DNA of 64,000 bases from Eurosta solidaginis (Eukaryota; Arthropoda; Insecta; Diptera; Tephritidae): NCBI RefSeq assembly GCF_040869045.1, contig NC_090324.1, positions 194,864,028 through 194,928,027 of the forward strand, read 5' to 3'. A model generated the notes under the pieces. It was given only the letters and a program-made list of their open reading frames with translations, did not search any database and was not told the origin of the DNA. Numbering within the stretch: the stretch's first letter is position 1; every line of letters starts with the position of its first letter. A program made the translations under genes and the position numbers. This document shows positions 33,346 through 45,298 of this stretch, piece by piece.

Positions 33346-35083
33346 TCACTGTCTGCAGCGGCCAAAACTTTTAATCCAAAAACCCAAAAAAAACGCAGGA
33401 ACAATCGACTAAATATATATAATACCCCCAAGGAAACGCTATCCCGACCGCAACCCAAATGGAAAAACAAAAAAAAAAATTATGCGAAAAAGAAAAAAAC
33501 ATGAGATGCAAGGAAAATATTCCGGTAAGAACAATCTGTTTGTATTTGCAGATCCAATAAATAATAAAAAAAATAAATAATATAAGATAATAGGTCCAAA
33601 TTCACCCAAAACCCAATAAAAAAAAAATATATATATAAATAAAGGGTATTAAATAACGGATATAAAAATTACAATATATGTATGTATATAAAAATTCAAT
33701 TCAATTATTAAGTGATAGGTTTGTGTGTATGTATGTATGTGTATGGTAATTCAAGTGATTTGTGGGTTTGTGCGTATGAGAAAAAAAAACTTATACGCTA
33801 GTATCAAAAACAAAAATGCTTAAGTATATAAAAAAAAATATATATTAAAACTGAAGTTAAATTCAGGGGCTATGTGCGTGTGTGTGTGAGAATTAAAACA
33901 AGGTTTGTTTAGGTGTAAAGTATTATGTATATGCTAATCGAAACATAGAAACTTAGGACTTGCAAACGGGAGAATTCAAATTATATGTTGGCTTGCGTGT
34001 GTATGCGTCGCAAGACAAACCTAGTGATCTAGGTTTCACGATTTAAGGGTCTGACCCAGAATCAAAAAAAAACCTCAGGGATAGAACTGAAAACAAAATT
34101 AAACTAAAACTAAAACCAATCTCGAACACTATGTTTGTGTGGGTGAGCTAGGTAAATGTAAATTTTCAAAAAAAAAAAAAACGCAAGATGTTTGGAAATA
34201 ATCCTCCTAAGAAATATTCAGTAAAAAAAAATTTTTAATAATCTCGAAACTTCAAGAATATCAAATTTTGAATTTGAAATCAAAAGTTACCAAATGAAAT
34301 TTAATGTATTAGTATTGGTGTCTGTGGTGCTGCCTTGGCGAAGGTTCAGCGAAGGTGGTTAGTTCGTCTCTATGTATTTGAAGTCTGGTCAATCGTGCTG
34401 TCCGTGGAAGTGTGGCACTTCACGTTCAAGAACTTATTCCTATGTGTGGATGCCACTCCTCCTACTCCTAAATATCGTGGCGACGACTGTAAACCTCACT
34501 TACCGGCAGTGCTGGACTCCCGGTAAGGTAGCTTGAACAGCTCGCCACGATCTCCTACCTAAGTCCGTCGCTAGCTAAGTGCCATACCAGTTACCACTTT
34601 GTCGAGCTGTTAAAGTTCAACAAAGGAACCCTGACATGGACACTCAGCTAATCCCTATCCTCTGGTCATGATGACACTTGTCGATCAGGTGAACCCACTC
34701 GGCGTTGCCATCATGACTGTCCCTGTCCTAAGTCGGAAGACGGAAATAGGGATGGGGCTTGGAAGGGTAAGAAGGTCTGAAGAACAAAATTTGGGAAATT
34801 TAAGGAAGGAAAGGTAGAAAAAAAATAGATTAAGAAATTCAAAAATTAAAAGTACGGATTAAAATTAAAAAAAATATTGGGAAATTTAAAGTAAGAGGTA
34901 GTCAATTAGCGTGGAAATGAAAAATTGATCCGGCTATAAACGTTGAGAATACAAAAGCTAAGAACTGAAAGAAAATTTTTGGAACTAAAAGGAATTAAGG
35001 CGGATTTGTGTAGATCAAAACAAAACTGAAAGAAATTAACTAAATGGAAAGGCAAAAAAAAAACTAAAAAGATTACCGGGCTA
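33346..35083 (-). other. Long untranslated leader of element F
   Basis: 1.74 kb between the primer binding site and the first open frame. Mostly A-rich on the plus strand, except 34320-34770, which is more GC-rich and contains facing pairs such as GTCATGATG (34667) and CATCATGAC (34710). It may be a packaging or translation-control structure, but nothing proves it. Confidence 0.5.
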
Positions 35084-35099
35084 TCATCGTTGGGCGCCA
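35084..35099 (-). other. tRNA primer binding site of element F
   Basis: Minus strand TGGCGCCCAACGATGA, one nucleotide from the LTR end (CCACGTAACA). It resembles the lysine-tRNA type used by several insect gypsy elements and differs from the site in gypsy A, B and D. Confidence 0.8.
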
Positions 35100-35100
35100 T

Positions 35101-38100
35101 TGTTACGTGGCTGACTGTTTGGGTGGTGAGGAGCGGCGGCAAGCAGGTATGCTTGCGGGCCCAGGCTAGCTCGTCGTCTTGGGCTGGGCATTTCACCACC
35201 GTCCTCACCCACAGCCACATGAACAAAAAGGGTTCATACCTGCATGTATATATAAAGGAGAGAAAAGCTGAAACAAATAGAAATACACGTGAGGGACAAA
35301 GTTAGAAGGGGAAAGCATAAGGGGTAGAAACAGATGAAGGCCTGTCCTGTCAGGTGGAGTCTACCCTCCCTCTGCAGTGCAACTTGCACTGGACCGTGGG
35401 CACTGTGCTGACTCCTGGTTTACCTTACAGTGCCCCCAAACCTGACACTGGTTTGTCCCCTGTCACTCAGTCATTTTCCCTAAACACTCACCTTCACCTA
35501 ACCTTTCCGCGCACAAGCGCAGCACCAACACCGACTTAAAACTTTAGCCCTGCATTATGAAAACATCTAAAATTTTTCATTCAAACATAATTCTTATAAT
35601 TTATTTACAAAGTTTAGGCTTACAAATTACCAACTAACACCCTGCTAATGGTTCAGTAATTCAAAAAAAAACTCTTAAACTCCGAGTTTAATATACAATC
35701 CTTTGACAAGGATTTCCAACAATTTACTAGAAGTAACAATAAAAAAATTGTTCAAACTTAATGCTAATTTTTATTACTAATGAATATTAAAAATTCATGA
35801 GAGTGCAAGAGGAACTAGATACATTTCAAATTCAATTCAATAAGAAAAATACCTACGACTAATAGACAAAGTTTCTGGCCTAAAATAAAAAAATTTAAAC
35901 TTTTAGGGCCACCCTAATGCGATATTATTAATAGGAGCTAATCCTAAATTCTAAAGATACAAATTCAAATAAAATAAAATAAGAGGGCGAACAAAAAAAA
36001 TTCAAATACCCTAGTCCCTGACCTACCGCAACCGCTCAAATAAACATAAGATCAATTATGTACACAGCAAAAGTAGGTCAACAAGGAAAAGAATTTATGT
36101 GTATATGAAAACAAATGGTATGTATGTAAGTACAAATGTACGTTTGTGACGCTTTTCATGCATGCACATATGTTCGTTGCAATCTGTTTTTATTTTTCTG
36201 CTTTGCTAATTCTTGTTCTATTTTTGCAAGAGCAGGAATCTGTACTAACACATGTACATACAACTAAACAGGTGTATATTGATAAATTTTTATATTTCAC
36301 TCAAAACACTCACCAAGTTACTCTCCTTATCCAACGGCGCCGCTGCAGTTGAGTAGCTTTGCTGAAAACGCTGAAAAGAGATACTCCTATCATGCATACA
36401 ATTCTACATGCCACGCCCACGTTGGCCACCCGTACTCACTCAGCCAAGATCACTCGCTAGCAATCTTTTAGTAATGAGTGCTTTAGTAGTATCAAATCTA
36501 CCAGCGTGAACATCAAGTGCGAGATAAAAAAAAATGTGTCCCTACCCAAACAAAAGGCCTTTGGTGCGGAAGGCACGCTAAAATTACTAGTCTCGGGTTT
36601 CTGAGGCTAAAAGAAGTTATATTGGGAATGATATTGCCAATACCCCTAAAGAGTAAGTGTAAAACAAAAATATCTAAAAAAAAAATATATATATAAAATG
36701 GCAAAAATTTTAAAGTTCCAATTTGGTGCTACCAGAGGTAGCAAAAACCATGTGTAAAAGAAAAATGTGTATATGATAGAAGACGGAGACATGAAAATAC
36801 ACGAAAAATTTAAATGTCAAACTGAAGTGGAAAAATTAAAGAAATGACGAGACGAAACGAAAAAAAAATTATGGAGGCAAAAGTGCCACCATTAACTCCT
36901 GAAATATGGAGTTAAAGTAACACTCAGACGTTATATGCGCGAAAAGGAAATGCTTGACCCCGGAGATATGATGCCCCTTTTGCCCGTTCCCTGTAAAAAT
37001 TATGACCCTTATACCAATATTTAAATAAATTTAATAATATATCCAAAATATACGAATTTCAAAATACAGCTAGATGTGTTGTCTGCAAAGCTCATCCCTC
37101 CGCCGGTGTTTGTTGTTGTGTTTTTTTTTCTTTGTTGTGTGTGGTGTAGTGGCTGTTGTTGTTGCGGCCCAGTGCCGCCGGTGAAAATTGCGATACTTAC
37201 AGTTGCCAATTTCTTGTGGTTGTTGTTGAGGTGTGCGCATGCAACAAATTAAATACAATGTAGTGTTTGTGGGTGTTTGTAGTACTTGTTGTTGGGCGGT
37301 GTATCGCCAATAAAAAATAGGCAATGGCTGTGGTTGTTGCTGGTGTTGTTGTTGGGAGTTTTGCCGTCGACTGAGAGGCCAAAAGGGTAGTGTTGTTGTA
37401 GTTGTTGTTGTGGTGACAATATATTGCCGATACCAAAACGTGTGGGCGCAGGTGGGAGTTGTTATTGCCAGTGGAAAAGGTGTCGCAGTTGTTGTTGGCG
37501 TTGCGCCGCTGATGACCAAATAAGCGTTGCTGGTGGAAGCAAATGGTGTTACGTTGAAAAGAAATGCGTGTTGCGTTGTTGAGCGTTATGCCACCAATAC
37601 AAAGCAAAATTCTGTTGTGGTTGTTGGGGCCGTATATTGCCAATAAAAAAAGTGCTGTAGTGGTTTATGTTGTGGAGTGCGCTACCAATTAAAACATAGT
37701 GTAGTGCGTGGTTGTTGTTGTTGCCGAGCGGTATGTAGTTAAAATTGACGTGCCCAGTGGTGCTTTCCAAAAGTGCCCTAGTAATATACAAAAAACGGTC
37801 TTCTCCAAGAATTCCTAGTGTGCAAAACTGGTGATGTTGAACCTATATCTTTGTCTGCATTATTAATATACACACTGACACACATATGTCTGTATGTGGG
37901 CGTGTATACATGCATGCAAGTTTGCTCTTGGCTTGCTTGGAAAATTGGCTATATAGCAGCCAGCTTCCCAGTGCGCATGCCAAGTTGGAGGAAAATAAAA
38001 AAGAAATCCAAGGGCAATTAAATCCATCAGACTTACCTGGTTTTAGCAGTGGCGATAGCTTTTGTGGTCTAATTTATTTTTGCTGCAACGGTCAGGATCG

Positions 38101-38884
38101 GGAGCTAGCTGGCAAACCAGATTTGCCTGGTTCTAGCGGTCGCGAGACACTTTTCGCCGCGCACTACACAATTAAAAAGAAGCTACTTGGTTACAAAATT
38201 TAGCAAACCGGCTAGTACTTCGTTTTGAGGCGCGCACTAAAAACTTGGATTATTTAAAGATTTTAACAATTTTTTTTCTTTGTGTTAACCACTTTCCTTT
38301 ACACTCACTGGCACCGATAAAATAATACTTTGGCCCGTTGCCTAACGTTGTGCCCTTTTATAACTACCGCCGTGGTAAGGAACGTTACCCAGAAACGGAA
38401 AATTTTTACCATTACATGTCAACCTTTCTTTTGGGCTTTCCCGTATTTTCCATCTATACAATCATGCACTCATACATTCATACGCTTACCGCTCCACACA
38501 ACGAACACCTACACAGATACAATTGGTTCGTGCCTTGACCGCTCACACTGATGCATTCACACGCTCATAGCCTTGCACAAATACACCTCCTCGTACATAA
38601 CACAGAACGAAACAAACACATAGGTGTATGGCATTCATCGATGCTGTTAAGTTATTAGCAGCATGGTGACATTTTATTTATTATCCCAGCATGATGCCAA
38701 GCGCAACATCTTACTTCCGCTGCAACATTGTGTTCATTATCGGTACAATGTTGTCAATGTTAATGTTATGTTGATGGCAACATTGCGGCTAAGGCACGGA
38801 CCTGGACACAAAACACATAAACACATAGACGCATATACACTCTGCCACTCAGTTAGGCCAGTATGGAGACAGGCTGTCGTTACA
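35101..38884 (-). repeat. 5' LTR of element F, complete, 3,784 bp
   Basis: Plus-strand ends TGTTACGTGG and GTCGTTACA. The inner boundary is fixed by the primer binding site, the outer one by the AACA target duplication and the LINE frame. Contains the CAA-rich region (37100-37740, minus strand) and, at 37794-38884, sequence absent from the left LTR. No conserved protein. Confidence 0.85.
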
Positions 38885-38888
38885 AACA

Positions 38889-39240
38889 TTAAGTCCAACG
38901 TGGATGTAAAGCTGCTCTCCACAACACAGCATGCGTACACCAAAGGCAAGTCGGTAGACACCGCATTGCATAGGGCCGTAATAAGCATAGATAAATTCCT
39001 GGAATATAAGGGGTATGCTCTAAGAGTCTTCTTGGACATTGCCGGGGCTTTCAATAATGTTTCTAAATGGGCGATTGTGAATGGTCTTAATTACACTAAA
39101 GTACATCCCGCCTTAATCAGATGGATCAGCTGCATGTTAAATTGCAAGAAGACTACATCACAATGGGGATTGTACGAGGCCACGAAATCAGTGGACAGGG
39201 GCACGCCGCAGGGAGGGGTGCTATCGTCTCTGCTGTGGAC
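38889..39240 (+). pseudogene. I/LOA-group LINE RT fragment 2b
   Basis: Continues fragment 2a after element F: NIKSNVDVKLLSTTQHAYTK, GKSVDTALHRAVISIDKFLE, RVFLDIAGAFNNVSKWAIVN (motif A; the expected Asp of LDIAGAF is present), then DRGTPQGGVLSSLLWT. At 39241 it stops against the 117-bp satellite before the catalytic ADD box. It is ~95% similar to fragment 1 at 27733-27930. Confidence 0.85.
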
Positions 39241-39545
39241 GTCCAAATATGAGCTAAATCGGACCACAAATACGATTTTTGTTAATATATCGATCCTTGC
39301 GCCACCTAGCGGCGATTTTTTCATAGGTCGCTTTATATTCTTGTATGTATTATGTGTTCCAAATATGATCGGGTCACAAATACGATTTTTGTGAATATCT
39401 TGATCTTGAACCACCTAGCGGCGATTTTTTTCAATAGGTCGCTTTCTATTCTTGTATTTATTATATGTTCCAAACATGAGCCAAATCGGACCACAAATAC
39501 GATTTTTGTGAATATCTCGATCGTTGCGCCACATAGCGGCGATTT
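39241..39545. repeat. 117-bp satellite, continuation
   Basis: About 2.6 units, starting TCCAAATATGAGCTAAATCG; the GCCACCTAGCGGCGATTTTT blocks lie at about 39300, 39411 and 39528. Same family as 28975-29763. 39546-39719 is non-coding and ends with an AATAAAACCGTTTAAAAAC piece like the MITE end at 28412. Confidence 0.9.
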
Positions 39546-39719
39546 TTTCTTATTAGTGCATTGTCATCGGGTTCTGAACTATATTCCAAGTTTCAACCTT
39601 GTAGTTTATCGGGAAGTTACTTAAATTTCAATTACAAAATTCGTGCCAGCCAGCCAACCAGCCTGTCAAGTCAAGCTAAATAAAACCGTTTAAAAACAAC
39701 ATAACTCAAAAAATTATAG

Positions 39720-40977
39720 GGGGTATGCAGACTATCGATGCTTACCATTAAGGGGGCCCTGAAAACAATCCCGACGGCTGCACTGTAAGCCATTTTGCAC
39801 ATTCCACCTGTAGACCTGGAAGCAAAGAACATAGCATTAACAACTGCAACCAGGCTCGGTGCCTTGGGGCAGCTTGAGCGCCGACCATATGGCCATAGTA
39901 GTATAGCGACATCAATCACAAGACTACCTGATTCCCTATCTGCGCTTCATGGGAGATATTAAGGCCACAATAGAGGTGGACGGTTGGCGCAAGGGTGCGC
40001 AAATGGCGGACGAGGCGATACATGTGTATACATATGGTTCCAAAGTAGTGGAAGGAGTAGGGTCTGCAGTATACTGTGGTGATCGGGAAATAAGCAGATC
40101 CTACAGGCTTCCGGATTACTGTAGCGTTTTCCAAGCGGAAATAGTAGCCGTAACCAAAGCAGTAGAAACACTGGGAGAGAATAGCTTAAGATGCAACTGT
40201 GTTAACTTTTTTATTGACAGTCAAGCAGCAATTAAAGTAATACTCTCGCATAGCACAGCATCTAAATGCGTATTAGAGTGTAAGCAGTCTCTGGAGAGAA
40301 TCGGGACAGGGAGAAGCATACATCTATATTCGGTCCCAGGGCATATGGGAATAGATGGGACTGAAAAAGCGGACGAACTAGCTAAAAAGGGCGCATCCCT
40401 AGAAGTTTGCTCCGTAGACGTCCCAATTAGACTGGGCGAGATTAAGCGAAGGCGAGAGGTGCACCTGATCGACCAAGCGGGAAAGGCATGGGTTCAAGCG
40501 CGGGGCTGTAAAGTGTCGAAGATTATGTGTAGGTCTTACAACCTTAGACTAACAAAGTTGCTTCTATCATTAAAAAGAGAGGACTGTATACTCATGACGG
40601 GTATTCTGACTGGACACTGCCTTCTGACGTCACATGCAATTAAATTAGGCTTGGTCAGTGATAGGAGATGTAGGAAGTGCGGGTTGGAGGAGGAAACGAT
40701 CGAGCACGTTCTGTGTTAGTGCCGTGCACTTGCCAGGCTAAGACTCCAGCCATTAGGAGTGATACAGCTGTCAGATCTAGAAGCAGCAAGTGTCTTAAGT
40801 TCTAGGAAGCTTCTAGCATTTGCCAAGAGGACGGAATTATTTTATAACATAGGTCCTGGTTTTTGATAGGGTTTTTCAGTTTAGTCGTTAAAACAAACTT
40901 CTGGTAGCACTACGGTCTATATCAGTCTATGTGAGGTCCTCATGAACCGGCCAGTTCAACCTAACCTAACCTAACCC
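39720..40977 (+). pseudogene. I/LOA-group LINE 3' end with RNase H
   Basis: 39720-39945 encodes the linker (KGALKTIPTAALYAILHIPP, TRLGALGQLERRPYGHSSIA). The RNase H domain follows (39949-40720): IHVYTYGSKVVEGVGSAVYC (normally TDGSK; the catalytic Asp is Tyr), VFQAEIVAVTKAVE (Glu kept), FFIDSQAAIKVI (Asp kept), YSVPGHMGIDGTEKADELAK. It ends with CRKCGLEEETIEHVLC, a zinc-finger-like motif, an in-frame stop, and RALARLRLQPLGV. The RNA tail ends in (CCTAA)3 at 40960-40975. Removes RNA from the hybrid during copying; here probably dead. Confidence 0.85.
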
Positions 40978-41813
40978 CCAGAAGCGTGCTATTAAGAAAT
41001 TTAGTGTCGCGATATTGGTATAAAATTACGTGAAAAGTTTTCCCCGGCTTAGCGCAACACACTGAGCAAGTGTGTCGTAAATGTACGGGTTCAGGGGAGA
41101 TTATGGGATAGATGTTGCTGTTGTGTTATCTGTGTTTCACCGCAATCAATATGCCCGAACACTCGCAAATTTTCATCCAAGACCTCTAATGGGAGTGAAA
41201 CCAAACTTGCCTTTTCAATTGGTTTGGATCATCAGGAGGCTACTTGGGGCACTGGTTTTTAACAAATGCCAAAATTAATGGCAAATGTGCCAAAAACACT
41301 TTATGACTCAGTATCCGTAATGCGAAGGCGGAAAATAAAAATTTTACTTCTATCAACAGCTTAAAAAAAGTTGAAAACTTTCATTCGTTATAATTTTGAT
41401 GCTTTTTTTTTGCAAAATTGTGTTGTGCACTGAACTACTTTAGATTTCGGAGCCGACTTTTACTCTGGATGCAATTGAAAATAAGTCTGGACTATGCATA
41501 AGCAAGAGTTCACCTATAACAGCATCCAGTGCGTAGTTGTACCAATTGACTCCCTAGTTAGTCTGCTCTTCTCTGCTGCAAGAGATGGATAATAATTATT
41601 GTGCTTGATCAAGAAATTGTTTGTTGGGGTGCACCGAATTGTGCGAATTCAGCAAAAAAGTTTGTTCAGCATTTCATTATGCTGCTTTATGTAGACAATT
41701 TTTGCTATACTATGTAAAAGATGTTTAGGTGCCATAAGGTGCCATCCCGTGGCACCTCTGAGTACAGTTTTGCAGCCTTTTACAGTGTTGTTTTAATTAG
41801 TCAGACCGCACAC
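40978..41813. other. Unassigned spacer
   Basis: No coding or repeat family recognised. A small perfect hairpin GGTGCCATCCCGTGGCACC occurs near 41738. Confidence 0.5.
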
Positions 41814-43010
41814 TGTGACGGACTTTTCCTTTGGCTTTGCCGGGGTTAGCTTCAGTCCATCCAGGGTTTCTGAAAGAGAAATTCCTACCGGTCCTTCTAA
41901 AAGAATAACCCTGTTTAGTTCTTATAAAACGTTATAAAAGCATTTATTTAATAAACATTCTATTTCTACTCCTAGCTGATTCCCTTGCTTTGTAAGAGGC
42001 GACTGAAGTAATAAAGCCCTCGGCCAACCTCTGCGGTCGAATGGAGTAATAAAGCCTCCAGACGAGTATACTTTTAGTACAAATGAAGTGAAAAACCTTC
42101 AGGTGTACTCTTGGTCGGTAGTGATAAAACCTACCGACTCGTATGCCTGTCTCCTCATCTCTGAATTTTAATGCGAACTCGTCGCCCTTATATACTAATT
42201 TTTGCAAGCAGGCAAACTGTAATTTTATAATAACAACTTCTAACTAATAGTATTAACAATATAAAACAACTGTTATTCCGGTGAATATTTCCTTCCCATG
42301 AATTTCCATCCACCATAATGCTCCTTATTGAATACAATGCCTTTGTACTTGATCATACCGTACTTTCCAGCCTTGCTATAACTATTGTGTGTTTGTATAT
42401 TTGTTTGTGATCACCTGATTCTAATGTTGTGTTTTGCTTTGCCCAATGCTTCTGCCTTCTGTAGTATGGCGTGCGTTGGTGTGTTGTATGCTAGTGCGTA
42501 AATATTTATAGCGAAATTTCAATTAGTAGCGGCGCTTATTTTGACGACTTGCTGCTGATCTCCGTTCACTTAAGTTATTATGTATGTTGTATTTGTAGCT
42601 GGGTGTATTGGATTTTGAGTGTGCAAAGGGTTGATTGACCGCTGCATTTTTATGTTTTGTGCGTATCTACCTCCCTTCCAAATATTCAATGCGTGTTAGG
42701 GTGATCCTATATTTAAAATTTATGTTTACGAAAATGTAAATATTTGGCTTGCGTGCAAAAGTGCGCAAGTGTTATTTGTTATTTAATTTAATAATTACCA
42801 ATTCAATGTACAACTGAATATATATATTTAGGGTATAATTCATAAGGGTATACATATGTATATTTCTGGTGCTTCATATACAATGTATAAGTGATAAATT
42901 CAAATATTATTATATATTTCAAGTTATTTCAAAATGTATGTTCTTTAGAAAAATGTATGGATATGTGTATGTTGTGAGGATACAAAGTCCTCGGCTTTGG
43001 GGTCCTCACA
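41814..43010 (-). repeat. 3' LTR of gypsy C, 1,197 bp
   Basis: Coding-strand ends TGTGAGGACCCC and AAGTCCGTCACA. Aligns with the gypsy D LTR 60918-62064 in the opposite orientation. Confidence 0.9.
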
Positions 43011-43023
43011 CTCCCCCCTCACC
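43011..43023 (-). other. Polypurine tract of gypsy C
   Basis: Minus strand GTGAGGGGGGAG directly before the LTR start TGTGAGG; the plus-strand primer site. Confidence 0.8.
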
Positions 43024-43948
43024 TGCCGCAATGGGACCCACCGGCACCAGGTCAGTGCGCGTGATCCGTACGTGGAAGTGGTATTTGCCCATGCTGCTTC
43101 GTCGTCGCTGCCGTCTCTGGCCATCAGGCTCAATATTTCGCTGTTTTTTGTCGTTGAGGCCTTACGGCTTAATATTCTGCTATTGTCGTTGTGGTTGAGG
43201 CTGCCGTTGACCTCGCTGGCCTTACGGCTTAATTTTTCGCTGTCGTCGTTGGTTGGTGGCGTTTCGCTGCCCTTCCCGTCGGCGGTATGTGTGATGCCAG
43301 TCTATAAAATAAATGAAAAACTGGTGGATTTTCCTTAGGGTGTTCCCACCATGTATGGTGGATTTTAAAAAAAAACGTGGTGTATCATGCGCATAGTTAA
43401 AGAGAATATTTATGGGATATTTATGTAATTGTGGTTAGAGTTTACCGAGCTTTTAGTGGTTGATTCGACTTCCGGGTACTTCTTGATATGAAATTTCTTC
43501 GTGTATGATTTGACACTGTCTCGGTTGGACGTGTCCGTTACTACCGATTTCATCCGGACTGAAGTAGAATCTTTCAAAATAGTCTGTAATTCCGCAGTTG
43601 TCTCGAGGTGTGTGTTCGTTTAAGGCTGCCATAGCGAACTGCCTTCCCAGGTGTAATCTTGATCCATGTGCCGGTTCTCTGGCGATCTGTAATTTGTTTT
43701 CTGGAAATATTCGTACCTGATTCTCCGCAATGTTTTGTACTTTACAGTCTCTGTATGCCATCAGCTGTTGACTTGTACCTTGGTTCTCTCTCGGTCTATT
43801 CGCTGACTCGTGTGAGCGTACCGAAAATGGCTACCTTGCTCTTCTTTCTCTGTTGTTGTACCTCGGGATTGTTGTTTGCTGTTCGATTTGACAATGTTGA
43901 CGCGGTTTGATTTTCACTAGCGTCCTTATTGTATCTCTGTTTATGACT
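43024..43948 (-). other. Gypsy C region between integrase and 3' LTR
   Basis: No conserved domain. A 102-codon open frame (43761-43453, minus) with NKLQIAREPAHGSRLHLGR and PRDNCGITDYFERFYFSP may be a remnant of the pol end or a third frame, but it is not seen in copy A. Near 43140-43240 there are two copies of CTTACGGCTTAAT with CTGTCGTCGTT. Confidence 0.4.
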
Positions 43949-44410
43949 TTACCTCCTGGATTCCTTGTTGTCGGCGGCATCGGCTGCGTGGTATGCTTTC
44001 AGCTCACTTAGGTGGGCTGTACTCCTCCTTCCTCTGAAGACTTTGTCTAGCTCTACGATCACTGGGGACGCAAAGTTCGTTACCCGGTGAGGTCCACTGT
44101 ACCTGGGCGCTAGTTTGGCTGCAAATTTATCCGCCGCTTTTGACAGCTGATGTTCCTTTACCAGCACTAGGTCGCCTATCGCCGGTCGCCATTGCCTTTG
44201 TCTTAAGTTGTAATACTTCGCTTGCTCTATAGATGCTCTCTCTTGCTTACGCCGTACCATCTCGAATATTTCTTTCATCCTTGTTGACTTCATTCCTGGG
44301 TTCGCTAATTTCTCACCTGTACCAAATATCTGCTCATCGTAAAGGCTGTTGGGCATTCTCGGTTCCCTCCCTTGAACTATGTATGCTGGACCTTAACCTG
44401 TCGATTCACA
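43949..44410 (-). pseudogene. Gypsy C integrase C-terminal part
   Basis: Minus strand: LNTSVCEST, a stop in the next codons, YIVQGREPRMPNSLYDEQIF, GEKLANPGMKSTRMKEIFEM, YYNLRQRQWRPAIGDLVLVK, KLAPRYSGPHRVTNF and VFRGRRSTAHLSEL. It aligns with copy A at 6470-6940 (~75% alike by eye). The catalytic core is missing to the right because of element J. Confidence 0.85.
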
Positions 44411-44846
44411 TACACTTGTATTCAAAGCTCGAAGGACCAATGTCTTGGCCGGGCCACAGCTCAGGGATGGTGCCGGTCAAGATATAGTGTAGAAAAGAAC
44501 AAGAAAAGTTGGTATTAGTATTAATAATCACAAATAGTCTTTATTGAAGATAAAGATTAAACACAAAAATTTATGTATATATATATATATTTGCAAGTTA
44601 CCTTTTGGTTGAAGCTGGAAACTGCGGCGGGATACGTCCTTTCTCCTTGATGTGTGAAAACAAGTGAAGTAAAAAATGTATAACAGGTCAATACCGCTTG
44701 CCAGTCAAACTGTTTATTTATTCCAGCGATGTTCATTTTATGGTTAACATAAACAGTTTGACTGGCAAGCGGTATTGACCTGTTATATAGACGTGTCCCG
44801 CCGCAGTTTCCAGCTTCAACCAAAAGGTAACCTGCAAATATATATA

Positions 44847-45280
44847 AGTTATGTCACCTGTAATCCCAATACTAACTAATGGCGCACCCTTTACTCACGT
44901 TGCCAGGCATGTGATCATATTGTTCCACTTACTAACTTCGCTGACGCAGCACACGCGCAACCAACGATCAGGTCAGGTATCGAAATTATTGAAATCATGG
45001 GAAATGCAATATAAGCAATTCCTGTCTACACGCGCAAGCGTTCGACTTGCGAAATATGGGAACTGCAACCGCAGCATAAATAGTTAGCAGTAATAGCTTA
45101 GCTAATAAGTTAATTTGGATGTTTAGTTCAGTTAATTTTGGGACGTGCAAGTGGCACGTAATAAATTGTGATTAATTTAAATTGAAGTTGTTCGTGTTTT
45201 ACTTTTAAATCAGTATCGGCGAACAGTGGGTTCGCCGCACCTTTAATTTTTTATATCTCTCAGGACACGAGAGATTAACT
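44847..45280 (+). repeat. 5' LTR of element H
   Basis: 434 bp. Differs from the 3' copy only at about 45117 (G/T) and 45264 (G/C). Contains a GCGAACAGTGGGTTCGC hairpin near 45217. Confidence 0.9.
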
Positions 45281-45298
45281 GGCGCCCGAGCAGTGCGG
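45280..45298 (+). other. tRNA primer binding site of element H
   Basis: TGGCGCCCGAGCAGTGCGG, overlapping or touching the LTR end. The first 14 bases equal those of gypsy A, B and D. Confidence 0.7.

Larger units (their letters stand above)
30495..38884 (-). mobile_element. LTR element F with 3.78-kb LTR, gag-pol deleted
   Basis: Flanked by the 4-bp duplication AACA (30491-30494 and 38885-38888); removing it restores the LINE frame LIVVN-IKSNV. The element ends are TGTTACG at 30495 and CGTTACA at 38884. Right LTR 35101-38884; left LTR 30495-33137 (truncated); short internal region 33138-35100. Orientation is minus, because the primer binding site TGGCGCCCAACGATGA is read on the minus strand next to the right LTR. 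One deletion removed all of pol, most of gag and the first ~1.09 kb of the 3' LTR. It cannot move by itself. Confidence 0.85.
41814..44437 (-). mobile_element. Ty3/gypsy copy C (minus), 3' end only
   Basis: 3' LTR (41814-43010), polypurine tract (43011-43023), 3' untranslated region, and integrase C-terminus (43949-44410). Truncated at the fold-back element J (44438). Closely related to gypsy D: the LTRs match end to end. Confidence 0.85.

Noticed and set aside
40955..40977. Telomeric repeat
   Set aside because: Only about three units, located at a LINE 3' end; Diptera do not use TTAGG telomeres.
41738..41760. Hairpin GGTGCCATCCCGTGGCACC as terminator or riboswitch
   Set aside because: A short isolated stem in eukaryotic non-coding DNA; no support for function.
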